Positions 28,179-37,663 are shown, counted from the first letter of the stretch. The stretch is 64,000 bases of DNA from Oceanobacillus zhaokaii (GCF_003352005.1 NZ_CP024848.1:1497001-1561000), one strand, 5' to 3'. Notes: generated by a model from the letters alone, not told the origin. Program-made: numbers and translations.

Positions 28179-28703
28179 ATGAGCAACAAGAAATTTGCAA
28201 ATGAACCAATGCTTTATATTCAACAGCCAAGTATAAAAATACCGGAAGCACCCATGCAACATCATTATACAACACCAAATAAGCGAAAAGATGCAATAAA
28301 TTCCGAAGCAGTAACGAAACAAACAAAACCAGCTGCTGTACCGAACAAAAGAAAAAAGTATAATACATTTCAGCGAGAATTAATGGGAAAAGTTACGGAA
28401 GAATTGGCAAACGTTGATGAGATTGCTGATCAAGAAAAGCCCAACAAGGAAAATGAGCAACCAACAACTAATAGGAAAAAGCAATTTAAAGAAATGACAC
28501 TTGAGGAGAAGCTGCTATATTTAGCTGATTCACCAACATATGCTCCTAAAATAAAATGTGAAATAAAAACAGAAGATAAATCCTATCGAGGGATAGTTAC
28601 TGATTTCAGTGATGGTACAGTATTTATGCAGGTTGGCAAAAGGTCAGCTGCAACATCCATTCTATTTGAAAGCATCACAGAAATTCGCTTAATCGGATTT
28701 TAA
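28179..28703 (+). CDS. cotO: Spore coat protein CotO
   Basis: CotO is a morphogenetic coat protein needed for outer-coat assembly. This 174-residue version opens with ANEPMLYIQQP, has a charged, disordered lysine-rich middle, and ends with a folded domain (TLEEKLLYLADSPTYAPKIKCEIKTEDKSYRGIV..). It is shorter than B. subtilis CotO, mainly in the linker. It converges on cotZ, the same pairing as in B. subtilis. Expression by late mother-cell sigma factors is expected but not visible. Confidence 0.85.
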   Translation: MSNKKFANEPMLYIQQPSIKIPEAPMQHHYTTPNKRKDAINSEAVTKQTKPAAVPNKRKKYNTFQRELMGKVTEELANVDEIADQEKPNKENEQPTTNRKKQFKEMTLEEKLLYLADSPTYAPKIKCEIKTEDKSYRGIVTDFSDGTVFMQVGKRSAATSILFESITEIRLIGF

Positions 28704-28715
28704 TAAGTACAAAAT

Positions 28716-28757
28716 AAAACACCATGAAGTTGGGATTACCCAATTAAATGGTGTTTT
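28716..28757. terminator. Bidirectional terminator between cotO and cotZ
   Basis: AAAACACCAT pairs with ATGGTGTTTT, and an inner TTGGG..CCCAA stem extends it. It serves both convergent genes. Confidence 0.85.
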
Positions 28758-28770
28758 TATATTGATTTAT

Positions 28771-29256
28771 TTAGCGGAAAGCATTAATTGCTGGTAAGCA
28801 TGTTACGTGGCAGAAGCAATCTAAATTAACAGTGATGCAAATACCAGTAGCTTCTAAATGTTTCGTGTTTTGATCTGTTGGATCTTTAAGATGGTCATGT
28901 CCGCAAGTTTCCCCATCCGATAGTAATAATTCAAGAACAGCACAATTGTCATCAAATACTTTTTTCACTCTGAATATGAAGCTAGCTACAATTTCTCCAA
29001 TTTTATGATGTTCTTTTGGTGCACCAAATCCTTTAAATGGTGAGCCATCTTTATTATATAAGATAACTGGAACAGTATCTAATCCATTTCCATTATCCGT
29101 CTCACCTAGTAGATCATTAATTGATTGTTCGCAGCCAGTATCACAGCAATTTTCTACGATATCGTTCTGAGCTTCGACTATCTCTTTTAGAATATCAGCT
29201 ACACAGTTACCTGTGTCGAAATCTTTTCCACAACCCATGGTAATTACTCCTTTCAA
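28771..29256 (-). CDS. cotZ: Spore coat/exosporium cysteine-rich protein CotZ/CotY/ExsY
   Basis: This 161-residue cysteine-rich protein belongs to the CotY/CotZ/ExsY family that forms the disulfide-linked crust or exosporium lattice. Cysteines cluster in the N-terminus (CGKDFDTGNC, ENCCDTGCEQS) and in the C-terminal DCFCHVTCLPAINAFR segment. AAGGAG precedes the ATG at about 29239; an in-frame upstream start (29256) is also possible, so the first few residues are uncertain. Outer surface of the spore. Confidence 0.88.
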   Translation of the reverse strand: MKGVITMGCGKDFDTGNCVADILKEIVEAQNDIVENCCDTGCEQSINDLLGETDNGNGLDTVPVILYNKDGSPFKGFGAPKEHHKIGEIVASFIFRVKKVFDDNCAVLELLLSDGETCGHDHLKDPTDQNTKHLEATGICITVNLDCFCHVTCLPAINAFR

Positions 29257-29674
29257 AAATGTATTGACTTTCTTTAATACAATATGTGGGACGACATGGA
29301 AGGTGTGGGCATTTGCATATATTTCTGTAGAAAATACCTATAGGAGTTTGTTCAAAAAGTCAGGGCTAAAATGACAAGTTGAATTTTTCCGTTCCTTGGA
29401 AAAGAAAAAAGCTTTTCCTGTGTGCAAGATCGTTTGCTCACGCTAAAACAGTCTAGGAACTTCTATTAATAATGCTCATATCCTGTGGGCAACATAGAAG
29501 TCACCAAATCCTATGGAAGCCCGCTACTCTAGGCTGTGCCGCTCGAACATCTAGGTCATTAATCCGCTTTTTCACAAAATATAAACGAAAGATTTTCGTA
29601 ACAGGGCGAATGACCATGTCTAATTTAAGCGAGTATCATAAACTAATATCGACTAATGGAAGGAGTGTGGGAAT
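29257..29674. other. Intergenic gap upstream of the histidine-rich gene
   Basis: This stretch is more GC-balanced than its flanks. It carries TTGTTCAAAAAGTC at 29347 and short frames in both directions that show no recognisable protein. It looks like decayed repeat DNA, but I found no second copy in the window. Confidence 0.4.
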
Positions 29675-29941
29675 ATGTCTGATAAAAAGCAAGTTATTCA
29701 CGTAAAAGATTTAGTGATTAAGGCTGATAATGTTTTCATTGAGAATTCACACCGTCGAGATCCATTCTTTGGCAATAGGAGAGAGCGAAGAGAAGAAGAG
29801 GAAGTACTAGAACACCATGACCACCATGACCACCAAGACCACCATGACCACCATGAACACCATGAACACAAGGAATCAAGAGAACAAAATAAGGAAGAAA
29901 GAAGAGAAGAAAGAAATGAAAGAAGACCGTTTTGGTTTTAG
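29675..29941 (+). CDS. Histidine-rich probable spore-associated protein
   Basis: This 88-residue protein is not a family I can name. Its N-terminal third (IHVKDLVIKADNVFIENSHR) is ordered-looking. The middle is a tandem of His-His-Asp/Glu units (about residues 47-69), and the end is a Glu/Arg-rich helix closing with RRPFWF. The gene lies beside cotO/cotZ and has a GGAGTG ribosome binding site. Metal binding by the histidine tract and a place in the coat or exosporium are inferences from composition and context. Confidence 0.72.
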   Translation: MSDKKQVIHVKDLVIKADNVFIENSHRRDPFFGNRRERREEEEVLEHHDHHDHQDHHDHHEHHEHKESREQNKEERREERNERRPFWF

Positions 29942-30161
29942 GTTGGGAGAAAATAATAATTAATTAAGAAGATTAGAAAAATAAAGATCTCCTCTCACAT
30001 AAAAACAAAATCATCATTGAACAATGCTATAAAGCATAGATTATCAAAGCAGCTGAACTTAGCTGCTTTCTATTTTTTAAATCATTGGATTTTTAAATTA
30101 TGAAGATGTATTTACCAATCAAAAGTAAGAGCCTAAACATTATATATGAGGGGGATGGAAT

Positions 30162-30371
30162 ATGAAGGGGCCAGATTTGCCTTGGCTGAAACATTTTACA
30201 GACATTGAAAAGCATTTAGATAAAAATGAGAAATGGTTTCAGCATCCAGAAAAGAAGATGCATACATTTGAAAGTAATGCAGCTAAATGGGAAGGAGATT
30301 TTATTGAGGGGATAAAATCAATTGAAGGAATGATGAAAGAATTAGAGAAATATATGGAAAATAAAGCATAA
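30162..30371 (+). CDS. Small hypothetical protein, coat-gene neighbourhood
   Basis: This 69-residue, soluble, helical and charged protein starts MKGPDLPWLKHF and contains IEKHLDKNEKWFQHPEKKM. GAGGGGG precedes the ATG. I do not recognise the family. It has no signal peptide or membrane segment. Its position within the run of coat-linked small genes suggests, but does not show, a sporulation role. Confidence 0.62.
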   Translation: MKGPDLPWLKHFTDIEKHLDKNEKWFQHPEKKMHTFESNAAKWEGDFIEGIKSIEGMMKELEKYMENKA

Positions 30372-30472
30372 TTTTTGAAAGATAGGGTAGAAGTTAATAT
30401 AGTTGTTTTTAAACGGACGTAAAATAGCACTTTCATCGTAATGTATAGTAACAGTAGGAAGGAGAGGGAATA

Positions 30473-30712
30473 ATGGGATATATTCTACCAATAGAAATGT
30501 ACCAATATAGTGATTATCAAAAGCGGATATCAGCAGAAAAAAGAAAAGTTAGTTCAATCGACAGCCCATTTAAAGTGGTTCTGGAAAAGAAACATCAAGA
30601 AATTGCTAATCAGTTTGATCGAACGTTTACAAGTACGTATCAAACCCCTCAGCAAGTAATACCAGATGAAATAATAACAGGAAAAGGCAGGTACTTTAAT
30701 CAATTCGTTTAA
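30473..30712 (+). CDS. Small hypothetical protein
   Basis: This 79-residue hydrophilic protein starts MGYILPIEMYQYSDYQKR and has an excellent AAGGAGAGG ribosome binding site. No motif, signal or membrane segment is evident. It is convergent with the DUF421 gene that ends 28 bp further on. Function unknown. Confidence 0.68.
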   Translation: MGYILPIEMYQYSDYQKRISAEKRKVSSIDSPFKVVLEKKHQEIANQFDRTFTSTYQTPQQVIPDEIITGKGRYFNQFV

Positions 30713-30740
30713 TAGTACTAAGTAAAATACCTGTAAATCC

Positions 30741-31442
30741 TCAGACCTTCTCGTTTGTATGATTAGTAAATGGCTGGAGAAACAGCTTTTCTCCTTTGAT
30801 ATATTCAGCATAGAATACATCTTCAACGTGTTCAAAATCCTGCTCCTTTAATTCTTGAAGGAGCCATTCTTCTGTGAGATCCTTTTCTAAAAGATTATCA
30901 TAAATAACTTCTCCGTCGTTTATTAATGTTGTTGATAAATCGACATCCTGTGGAGCTAATTTTAAATCCTTCCGAATAGGCGTCTGAAAGGATGACTTTT
31001 TTAATACAGATAATGTTCCATTCGTTTCTAATATGGCGAATTCGACCTCTTGTATGGAAAATACATCTTTTGCACGCAGTAGATGCTGAAGCTGATTTAT
31101 ATCAAGTTTATTTTTTTTCATTACATCACGTATTAATTTCCCATTGTAAACAATAATTGACGGGCTGCCTTCAATGAATGAACGGGTAGATTTGTATTTC
31201 TGTGTAATAATTTCTGTAATGTACATTAAACCTCCCCAGAGAAGGACAACAAAACCAACTTGCAGAATCCCTACTTCAGGATCAAATAATCCATTCCCTA
31301 CAAGCTCCCCCAACAATAAAGAGGAAATAAAATCAAATGTTGTAATCTGTGAAATTTGTGTTTTTCCAAGTAGCTTCGTTAAAGTAAACAAGGCAATAAA
31401 ACCAAACATTGTATCTGTAAACATTTGAAAATAATTAAACAT
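30741..31442 (-). CDS. DUF421 membrane protein (YetF/YcaP family), paralog 1
   Basis: This 233-residue protein has an N-terminal membrane part (three helices, with GKTQISQITTFDFISSLLLG) and the cytosolic DUF421 domain. The latter carries PSIIVYNGKLIRDVMKKN and EVEFAILETNGTLSVL. The ATG at 31442 has GAGGAG well spaced; an ATG at 31460 overlaps that site. The family function is unknown; some members are linked to the spore envelope or stress. Two relatives lie at 59895-60755 and 60865-61565. Confidence 0.85.
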   Translation of the reverse strand: MFNYFQMFTDTMFGFIALFTLTKLLGKTQISQITTFDFISSLLLGELVGNGLFDPEVGILQVGFVVLLWGGLMYITEIITQKYKSTRSFIEGSPSIIVYNGKLIRDVMKKNKLDINQLQHLLRAKDVFSIQEVEFAILETNGTLSVLKKSSFQTPIRKDLKLAPQDVDLSTTLINDGEVIYDNLLEKDLTEEWLLQELKEQDFEHVEDVFYAEYIKGEKLFLQPFTNHTNEKV

Positions 31443-31549
31443 ATAAAATATACTCCTCATGTAAGTATCATCTTTTATCTTAACCAGTTCATGATGAAAT
31501 AATTCATATGATTAGTCTGATGTTAGTGATAGTAGAGGTTAACATCACT

Positions 31550-31647
31550 GTACACAAAGACTCCTGCTGGAGGAAGGGCCTAAGCGAGACTTCGAAATGC
31601 GCAGCACAAGAAGACTCACCATCCCCCCTAAGGTGCGCGAAGTGTAC
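31550..31647. repeat. Palindromic dispersed repeat, copy 2
   Basis: This element is bounded by GTACAC (31550) and GTGTAC (31642-31647). It shares GACTCCTGC, GGGCCTAAGCGAGAC, CAGCACAAG and AGACTCACC blocks with the copy at 3523-3624. Confidence 0.65.
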
Positions 31648-31737
31648 TTATTAAGCGAGCGGCCTGAGAGAAATCTCTTAACTATGTTAGTCCGAAGTTT
31701 ATCTAAATAGTGAGTAATTATATGAAAAGAACCAAAG

Positions 31738-31782
31738 AAAACGGGCATTCCGCTTATATATAAGTGGAATGCCCGTTTTTTC
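31738..31782. terminator. Terminator of yjcG-yjcF
   Basis: AAACGGGCATTCC pairs with GGAATGCCCGTTT with T-tracts on both sides; it ends at the yjcF stop. Confidence 0.85.
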
Positions 31783-32204
31783 TATAATTGTTTAATCATT
31801 GTTACATGGGGAATACCAGCATCTAAGAAATCGCCAGATACTGTATCATATCCTAGTTTTTGATAAAAACCTTCAGCTTGTGTCTGTGCATTTAATTTAG
31901 CTTGTTTGTATCCTTTATCGATAATAACAGACTCCATAGCATTAATGATTTCCATCCCGTGGGACTTGCCACGGTAATCTTTTAGAATACAAATCCGCTC
32001 AAGTTTGCCATATTCCTCAACGAAACGAAGACGGCTTGCTGCTATTGGCTTTGCACCCTCGTAACCAATAAAGTGAGTTGCAGCATCTTCATGTTCATCT
32101 ATTTCAATTTCTTCCGGCACTTTTTGTTCATTTACAAAGACTTCCATTCGTACTTTGTATGCTTGCTGTAATTCGTTATCTGATTCTACTATTTTGATGA
32201 TCAT
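31782..32204 (-). CDS. yjcF: GNAT acetyltransferase YjcF
   Basis: This 140-residue GNAT enzyme has the acetyl-CoA loop in ILKDYRGKSHGMEII and the EGFYQKLGYDTVSGDFLDAGI tail. It is the expected length for YjcF. Its start overlaps the yjcG stop by four bases, so translation is coupled. The substrate is unknown. Confidence 0.9.
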   Translation of the reverse strand: MIIKIVESDNELQQAYKVRMEVFVNEQKVPEEIEIDEHEDAATHFIGYEGAKPIAASRLRFVEEYGKLERICILKDYRGKSHGMEIINAMESVIIDKGYKQAKLNAQTQAEGFYQKLGYDTVSGDFLDAGIPHVTMIKQL

Positions 32205-32719
32205 ACTAATTCCTTTCCAAAAACAAACGTTTCATACACTGTCCATGATCCATTATCTAATTGATATAGTAATTGAAAACGATCAATTTTGTCTTCAAAT
32301 TGGAATTTATCCATATTAAGTCGGCCAAAAACATCAGAATATTCATCATTCGTAAGCTTTTGAGCGATTGTAATATGCGGTACAAATGCATGCTCTCTTT
32401 CAATTTTGAATTTACTTTGATGTATTTTACTTTCTAGTTCTAGAAGTTCTTTATTCGGTTCTACTTTAAAATAAATGGTATTTGAGACAGGTGTAAATGT
32501 GCTGACTTTATTAATATTGATAGTAAAAGGTTTTGTTTCATTAGCGATAACCTTTAAATCATGAATTAATTGATCTACTGATTTCTCATCAAATTCAAAA
32601 GGTTCCCCTAATGTTAAATGTGGTGGTATTAATGAATAATGTGGATCATACCTTTTTCGATAAGAGTTTGCCTCGTCCTGGATTGGTTTCGATGGAAAAA
32701 TTGTAATACCATATTTCAT
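32201..32719 (-). CDS. yjcG: 2H phosphoesterase superfamily protein YjcG
   Basis: This 172-residue protein has the two HxT motifs of the 2H phosphoesterase (2'-5' RNA ligase-like) fold: PPHLTLGEP near residue 34 and VPHITIAQ near 116. Members cleave cyclic phosphodiester or 2'-5' linkages in RNA-like substrates. AGGAGG precedes the ATG. It overlaps yjcF and follows yjcH in the same order as in B. subtilis. Confidence 0.9.
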   Translation of the reverse strand: MKYGITIFPSKPIQDEANSYRKRYDPHYSLIPPHLTLGEPFEFDEKSVDQLIHDLKVIANETKPFTININKVSTFTPVSNTIYFKVEPNKELLELESKIHQSKFKIEREHAFVPHITIAQKLTNDEYSDVFGRLNMDKFQFEDKIDRFQLLYQLDNGSWTVYETFVFGKELV

Positions 32720-32837
32720 AATAAAGCCTCCTCAATCAAGATATAGTTGTAATCTTTATTTTCGGAACATTTTTAGAACATAATATTTTATTATTTATTA
32801 TAGCAGAGTTTAGACTATTTTACCTTTAAATAAAGCA

Positions 32838-33563
32838 TTAGTTAAACATTGTCGTTAATACTCGTTCCATATCTCTTTGCCAGTACTTCCATGTATGGTC
32901 GCCATCTTTTAGTTCATCATACATATAATTAGCATTTTTTTCTTCTATTAACTGGTGCAGCTCTCGATTTGGTGTCAGCTGGTCTTCCTTTTCACCATCA
33001 GATAAGACTGCCTCTATTTCCGCAGTACCGGTTGTATGATAAATATCAAGTGTTTCAAGAGTTGTTGCTTCCTTTACTTTGTGAAGTAATACATCATCAA
33101 CATAAGGGGATTGCATAATTACTTTTCCAAATGTATTTGGATAGCGAATTGCCGTGGAAAGGGCGAATGACCCTGCAAGCGAGTCTCCAATTAATGCTCG
33201 TGATCTTCCCATCTGGAGATTTGGGATAATTTCATCCAGCATAGGTATTACTTCACGAACAATGAAATTTGTATAAGCTTCGTGCTCTTCGCCCTCAAGA
33301 TGATATTTTTTGCGGCGATCTGCTCTATTTTTATAATGAATGCCAGCAAACACTGTATTCTCAATTTCACCATCCGTGTGAAGACGATCACTTAAAGTTG
33401 CTATTCTTCCCATCTGGAAATAATCATTCCCATCTTGCATAATACAAAGATTGTATTTATTAAGAGGAGAAAATGATTCAGGCAAATATATCTTAATAGT
33501 CTTAACTTCATTTAAATAATTGCTTTTGATTTCCCTGTCAATAAAGGTACCTTTTCTACCCAT
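32838..33563 (-). CDS. yjcH: Esterase YjcH (esterase D/enterochelin-esterase-like)
   Basis: This 241-residue alpha/beta-hydrolase starts MGRKGTFIDREIKSNYL. The start at 33563 has GAGGTG at the correct distance; an ATG six codons earlier does not. The nucleophile elbow is GDSLAG, and a late DGDHTWKYW supplies the histidine. The family includes esterase D and siderophore esterases; the substrate is unknown. It is upstream of yjcG by 118 bp. Confidence 0.87.
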   Translation of the reverse strand: MGRKGTFIDREIKSNYLNEVKTIKIYLPESFSPLNKYNLCIMQDGNDYFQMGRIATLSDRLHTDGEIENTVFAGIHYKNRADRRKKYHLEGEEHEAYTNFIVREVIPMLDEIIPNLQMGRSRALIGDSLAGSFALSTAIRYPNTFGKVIMQSPYVDDVLLHKVKEATTLETLDIYHTTGTAEIEAVLSDGEKEDQLTPNRELHQLIEEKNANYMYDELKDGDHTWKYWQRDMERVLTTMFN

Positions 33564-33617
33564 CCTATTCACCTCAAGCATGTTAAGTTTAGCAATAGTT
33601 TATCACGTAATATTGGA

Positions 33618-35453
33618 TTACTCTAATGTTTCATTTGCTTCCTCTATTAGCTGTCCTTTATACAATTGATAATAATGACCCTTTTGCTTTATAAGTTTTT
33701 CGTGGTTTCCCTTTTCCACTATTTTACCATGCTCCAGCATAATAATCTGGTCAGCATCCTGAATCGTATTCAAACGATGGGCAATTACGAAGCTTGTTCT
33801 TCCTGACATTAGGCGGTGCAAGGCATCTTGAATCTTTATTTCTGTAATGGTGTCGATATTACTTGTAGCTTCATCAAGAATAAGAATTGAAGGTTTAGCG
33901 ATAAGTGCGCGAGCAATCGTTAGCAGTTGCTTTTGACCTTGACTAATCCCGCTTCCTTCTTGATCGAGAATTGTTTCATACCCATTCGGCAGCTGTTTAA
34001 TAAATTCATGGGCATTGGCATCCATTGCTGCTTGTTCAACATCTGAATCCGTTGCATCTAGCCGACCGTATCGAATATTTTCGCGAATCGTTCCTTGGAA
34101 AAGGAAGGAATCCTGCAAGACAAATGCCATATGCTTACGAAGGCTGGTACGTTTAATTTTAATTAATTCATTTCCGCCCAGCGTAATGCTTCCATCATCA
34201 TAGTTGTAGAAGCGGGAGATAAGATTGATAATCGTCGTTTTTCCTGCACCAGTATGACCAACGAAAGCAATCTTTTCTCCTGGTTTGGCTTCAAAGCTTA
34301 TATTTTTTAGTATTGGTGTAGCTTCATAGGCGAAAGATACGTTATCAAAAATAATATGCCCAACAGTCGACGTAATTTTTAATGCGTCTTGTTCATCTTC
34401 TTCCTCGAGTGTCTCGTCCATGACATTAAATACTCGTTCTGCACCTGCCACAGCTGAAAGCAGTAGATTAAATTGATTGGAAAGTTCATTTAATGGTCTA
34501 GTAAATTGCCGTGAATATTCGATAAAAATGACAATTATCCCAACTGTTACAAGGGAGGTGTTTATCGACAGAATCCCACCAACTAGAGCGATTAATCCAA
34601 AGCTTAAAAAGTTTAATGTGTTCATAACTTTTGGGATAAACCCAGCTATATTTTGGGCCCAGAATCCTGTCTGCTTTAACTGATTATTTTTCTGCTCGAA
34701 TTGATGGATTACTCTTTTTTCTTGTGAATAGGCCTGTACAACATGCTGTCCAGATAAAACCTCTTCAATATAACCATTGATCTCGCCTAAATCATTTTGC
34801 TGCATTTTGTAAAGTGGTCCAGTACGCTTTGTAATCCATCTAGTAGCAATATACATCAACGGAATAATAATCATTGTAACGAGTGTTAAAATAGGACTGA
34901 GGAGCAGCATTACAACCAAAGTCCCTACTAAGGTTAAGACACTAGAAAAAATTTGAATAACTGATGAATTAAGTACGTTATTCACGTTGTCAATATCATT
35001 TGTTAAGCGACTCATCAAATTTCCATGCTGACGTTTATCAAAATACGAGATTGGAAGTCGGTGAAATTGCTTGAATAAATCCTTTCGTAAATCATAAACA
35101 GTATTCTGAGCAATTCCAATCATCCAATAGTTTTGTAAAAATAAGGATAAAGATTGAAAGAGATAAATGAATAGCAAGCTAATGAGTAACATACCAAATC
35201 CAGATAATTCCTGCGTTACAATAAACTCATCAATAGCGGTACCAACTAGATACGGGCCTAATAAACTAAGAACTGCACTGATGGTGACCATAAGAATGAC
35301 GAGTGATAATTTCCCTTTTTCTCTAGCTAGATAGGACCAAATTCGCATTAGCGTTTCAGTCGTATTCTTTGCTTTCTTCTTATCTTTTATAGAATGTTGA
35401 TCGATTGGAATCTTTTTATATTGAAAAGGTGCCTTTAATTCGTTATTCGACAT
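33618..35453 (-). CDS. ABC exporter subunit, catalytically competent half (YfiC-like)
   Basis: This 611-residue half-transporter has six N-terminal membrane helices and a C-terminal ATPase. Walker A is GHTGAGKT and Walker B ILILDEATS keeps the catalytic glutamate. The H-loop is IAHRLNT. The signature is altered to SGISQGQ. The start at 35453 has AAAGGAG; it overlaps the end of the partner gene by 11 bp, so the two are translated together. It resembles multidrug or lipid exporters of the BmrCD/YfiBC type; the substrate is unknown. Confidence 0.88.
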   Translation of the reverse strand: MSNNELKAPFQYKKIPIDQHSIKDKKKAKNTTETLMRIWSYLAREKGKLSLVILMVTISAVLSLLGPYLVGTAIDEFIVTQELSGFGMLLISLLFIYLFQSLSLFLQNYWMIGIAQNTVYDLRKDLFKQFHRLPISYFDKRQHGNLMSRLTNDIDNVNNVLNSSVIQIFSSVLTLVGTLVVMLLLSPILTLVTMIIIPLMYIATRWITKRTGPLYKMQQNDLGEINGYIEEVLSGQHVVQAYSQEKRVIHQFEQKNNQLKQTGFWAQNIAGFIPKVMNTLNFLSFGLIALVGGILSINTSLVTVGIIVIFIEYSRQFTRPLNELSNQFNLLLSAVAGAERVFNVMDETLEEEDEQDALKITSTVGHIIFDNVSFAYEATPILKNISFEAKPGEKIAFVGHTGAGKTTIINLISRFYNYDDGSITLGGNELIKIKRTSLRKHMAFVLQDSFLFQGTIRENIRYGRLDATDSDVEQAAMDANAHEFIKQLPNGYETILDQEGSGISQGQKQLLTIARALIAKPSILILDEATSNIDTITEIKIQDALHRLMSGRTSFVIAHRLNTIQDADQIIMLEHGKIVEKGNHEKLIKQKGHYYQLYKGQLIEEANETLE

Positions 35454-37173
35454 GTGCATACTCCTTTCCAAATTGAGATTCAACTATTTGCTTATAAAGT
35501 GAAGAGGAGGCTAATAATTCCTCATGTGTGCCGACTGCTAGAATCTCACCAGCGTCTAGTAATACAATGCGGTCGGCAGTACTAGCTGTTGAAATCTTTT
35601 GAGTAATAATCAATGTCGTGCATTGGTAGGTTTGGATTGCTTTAAGGAGCTTTGCCTCCGTTGCTAAATCAAGAGCACTTGTACTGTCATCAAGCATTAA
35701 TATTCTTGGTTTACGGACAAACGCACGGGCAATCGAAATCCTTTGCTTCTGCCCGCCCGAGAGATTAACTCCTTTTTGACCAACTTTTGTATCATACTGA
35801 TCTTGTAAATCCATAATCGTTTCATGGATTTGTGCATCCTTTGCAGCTTGAATAACTTCTTCTTTTGTAGCATTCGTTTTCCCCCAAGCAATATTATCTT
35901 TGATTGAACCGGTAAATAATAATGGACTTTGCGGAACATAACCAATACTTCCGCGAAGCTGATCCAATTGATAAGTGGTTATCGGTTGATCATCTACAAG
36001 TATTTGACCCTCTGTCGGATTATAAAGTCTTGGAATAAGCTGGAAGAGGGAAGTCTTTCCAGAACCTGTCGCACCCATTATGGCTAATGTTTCGCCGGGA
36101 TTTAATACGAAAGAAATATTTCTCAGCACCGATTTATCTGTATCAGGATAGGAAAAGGAAACCCTGTTGTATTCTATTTTTCCCTTCATAACAGATAAAT
36201 TTGGATTTGCTTCTGGCATGTCGCTTAAATCAACTGTAACAGTTAAAACCTCATCAATTCTTTCAGCAGATGCCTTTGTTCGGGAAATAATCATTATGAT
36301 AAAGGAAAACATGGATATTGACATTGCTACTCTTAATGCATAATTTACAATTGTGACAACCTGACCAACATCCGTTTGCCCTGTGCCAATTTGTGCATTA
36401 CCAAACCATAAGATAATAATTAGACTTACGTTCATTACAAAGAGTAAAACCGGCATGGAAGCTTCTATCATTCGGAAAGTTGTTTTTGTTGTGTTTGCCA
36501 AATTCTCATTTACTTCATCAAATCTAGATTCCTCGTAATCACGTCTCATAAATGCTTTAATTAAACGCATGCCAACTAGATTTTCTTGCATCACGCGATT
36601 GACATTATCCACATTATGCTGCAATTTCATAAACATTTTACTTGCATACTTCATAATCCATAATAGGAAAACGATTAATAGAGGTACCGTTACTAGAAAT
36701 ATGAGTGCTAGTCGAGCGTTTACAATAAATGCCATCGTCACACCACCGATAACAGTTAATGGTGCCTTTGCCATGATTCTAAGAGACATGAATACTGTAT
36801 TTTGAATTTGACGCACATCGTTGGTAAAACGTGTCACGAGTGCAGAAGTTGGGTATTGATTCATATTTTTATAAGAGAATGATTGAATTTTCTCAAATAA
36901 TTTTTGTCTTAGATCATATCCAAATGCAAAGCTTACATGCGATGAATAGAATGAATTTGTTACACCAATCGCGAGTGAAAGGATAGCCAGGCCAAGCATA
37001 ATGCATCCCCACATCACAATATTACTTATATCTTGATTCAGTACCCCATCATTAATCATCTTTCCAAGGAATAATGGGAGAAGAAGTTCAATGGCTAATT
37101 CAGTAAGCATCAATAAAAATGCAAATACTGCGGGGAATTTATACGGTTTTAAAAATGATAGGACATTTCTCAC
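35443..37173 (-). CDS. ABC exporter subunit, degenerate-ATPase half (YfiB-like)
   Basis: This 576-residue half-transporter is the partner of the gene downstream. Walker A GATGSGKT and the signature NLSGGQKQR are canonical. Walker B reads ILMLDDSTS, with aspartate replacing the catalytic glutamate, and the H-loop histidine is glutamine (IITQKIS). This asymmetry is the hallmark of heterodimeric exporters: the consensus ATP site joins this subunit's signature with the partner's Walker B. It is the first gene of the pair. Confidence 0.9.
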   Translation of the reverse strand: MRNVLSFLKPYKFPAVFAFLLMLTELAIELLLPLFLGKMINDGVLNQDISNIVMWGCIMLGLAILSLAIGVTNSFYSSHVSFAFGYDLRQKLFEKIQSFSYKNMNQYPTSALVTRFTNDVRQIQNTVFMSLRIMAKAPLTVIGGVTMAFIVNARLALIFLVTVPLLIVFLLWIMKYASKMFMKLQHNVDNVNRVMQENLVGMRLIKAFMRRDYEESRFDEVNENLANTTKTTFRMIEASMPVLLFVMNVSLIIILWFGNAQIGTGQTDVGQVVTIVNYALRVAMSISMFSFIIMIISRTKASAERIDEVLTVTVDLSDMPEANPNLSVMKGKIEYNRVSFSYPDTDKSVLRNISFVLNPGETLAIMGATGSGKTSLFQLIPRLYNPTEGQILVDDQPITTYQLDQLRGSIGYVPQSPLLFTGSIKDNIAWGKTNATKEEVIQAAKDAQIHETIMDLQDQYDTKVGQKGVNLSGGQKQRISIARAFVRKPRILMLDDSTSALDLATEAKLLKAIQTYQCTTLIITQKISTASTADRIVLLDAGEILAVGTHEELLASSSLYKQIVESQFGKEYAHVE

Positions 37174-37392
37174 ATTGACCCTCCATAATAAAATAATGCA
37201 GTTTTGTTATTATTATAATGGGATGGCGGAATTTTCGCTAGTTTAGTATTTCGAGGGGCGAAGTAAATAGTTGGGTAGGGGTTAGAGGTCCCGAGAGAAG
37301 GAGTAAACGCTTGGAAATTTTACGAGGAGATATTTTGATGTTGACAGAATTGGCTAAAGCGATTATAGTAATAGTTACCAATTATTCCATAC

Positions 37393-37465
37393 GATTCCGT
37401 AGCTCAGCTGGGAGAGCGCTACCTTGACAGGGTAGAGGTCGTTGGTTCGAGCCCAATCGGAATCA
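37393..37465 (+). tRNA. tRNA-Val (anticodon GAC)
   Basis: The 73-nt cloverleaf has an acceptor stem GATTCCG/CGGAATC, D-loop AGCTCAGCTGGGAGAGC, anticodon stem CTACC/GGTAG with loop TTGACAG (GAC), and T-arm GTTGGTTCGAGCCCAAT. CCA is not encoded. Its 3' 42 bp are repeated at 50511-50552 and, degenerately, at 53675-53709. Confidence 0.97.
37424..37465 (+). repeat. Attachment-site direct repeat inside tRNA-Val (left end)
   Basis: These 42 bp from the anticodon loop to the discriminator base recur exactly at 50511-50552, the pattern left by a tRNA-targeting integrative element. Identity stops at the next base on both sides. Confidence 0.85.
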
Positions 37466-37473
37466 TTTATTAA

Positions 37474-37508
37474 AACGCTTGTCCTATAAGGGATTGAGCG
37501 TTTTTTTA
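37474..37508 (+). terminator. Terminator of tRNA-Val
   Basis: AAACGCT pairs with AGCGTTT, inner TCC/GGGA pairs assist, and seven T follow. Confidence 0.85.
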
Positions 37509-37663
37509 TTGTTTAAAATAATTTTGATGACACTCTGATGACAGTTTTTGAAAATAGAATATTTGTTCTTGTAAAAGGCAAAGAAAAACACCTGTTTAAA
37601 TCAATTTTATTTATGTATTTTATTAAATTTCAGATATTTTATGTGGTACACTTAATTATGAGA

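Noticed and set aside
29472..29705. 77-codon plus-strand frame before the histidine-rich gene
   Set aside because: No ribosome binding site, no family resemblance, and it overlaps the well-supported gene at 29675.
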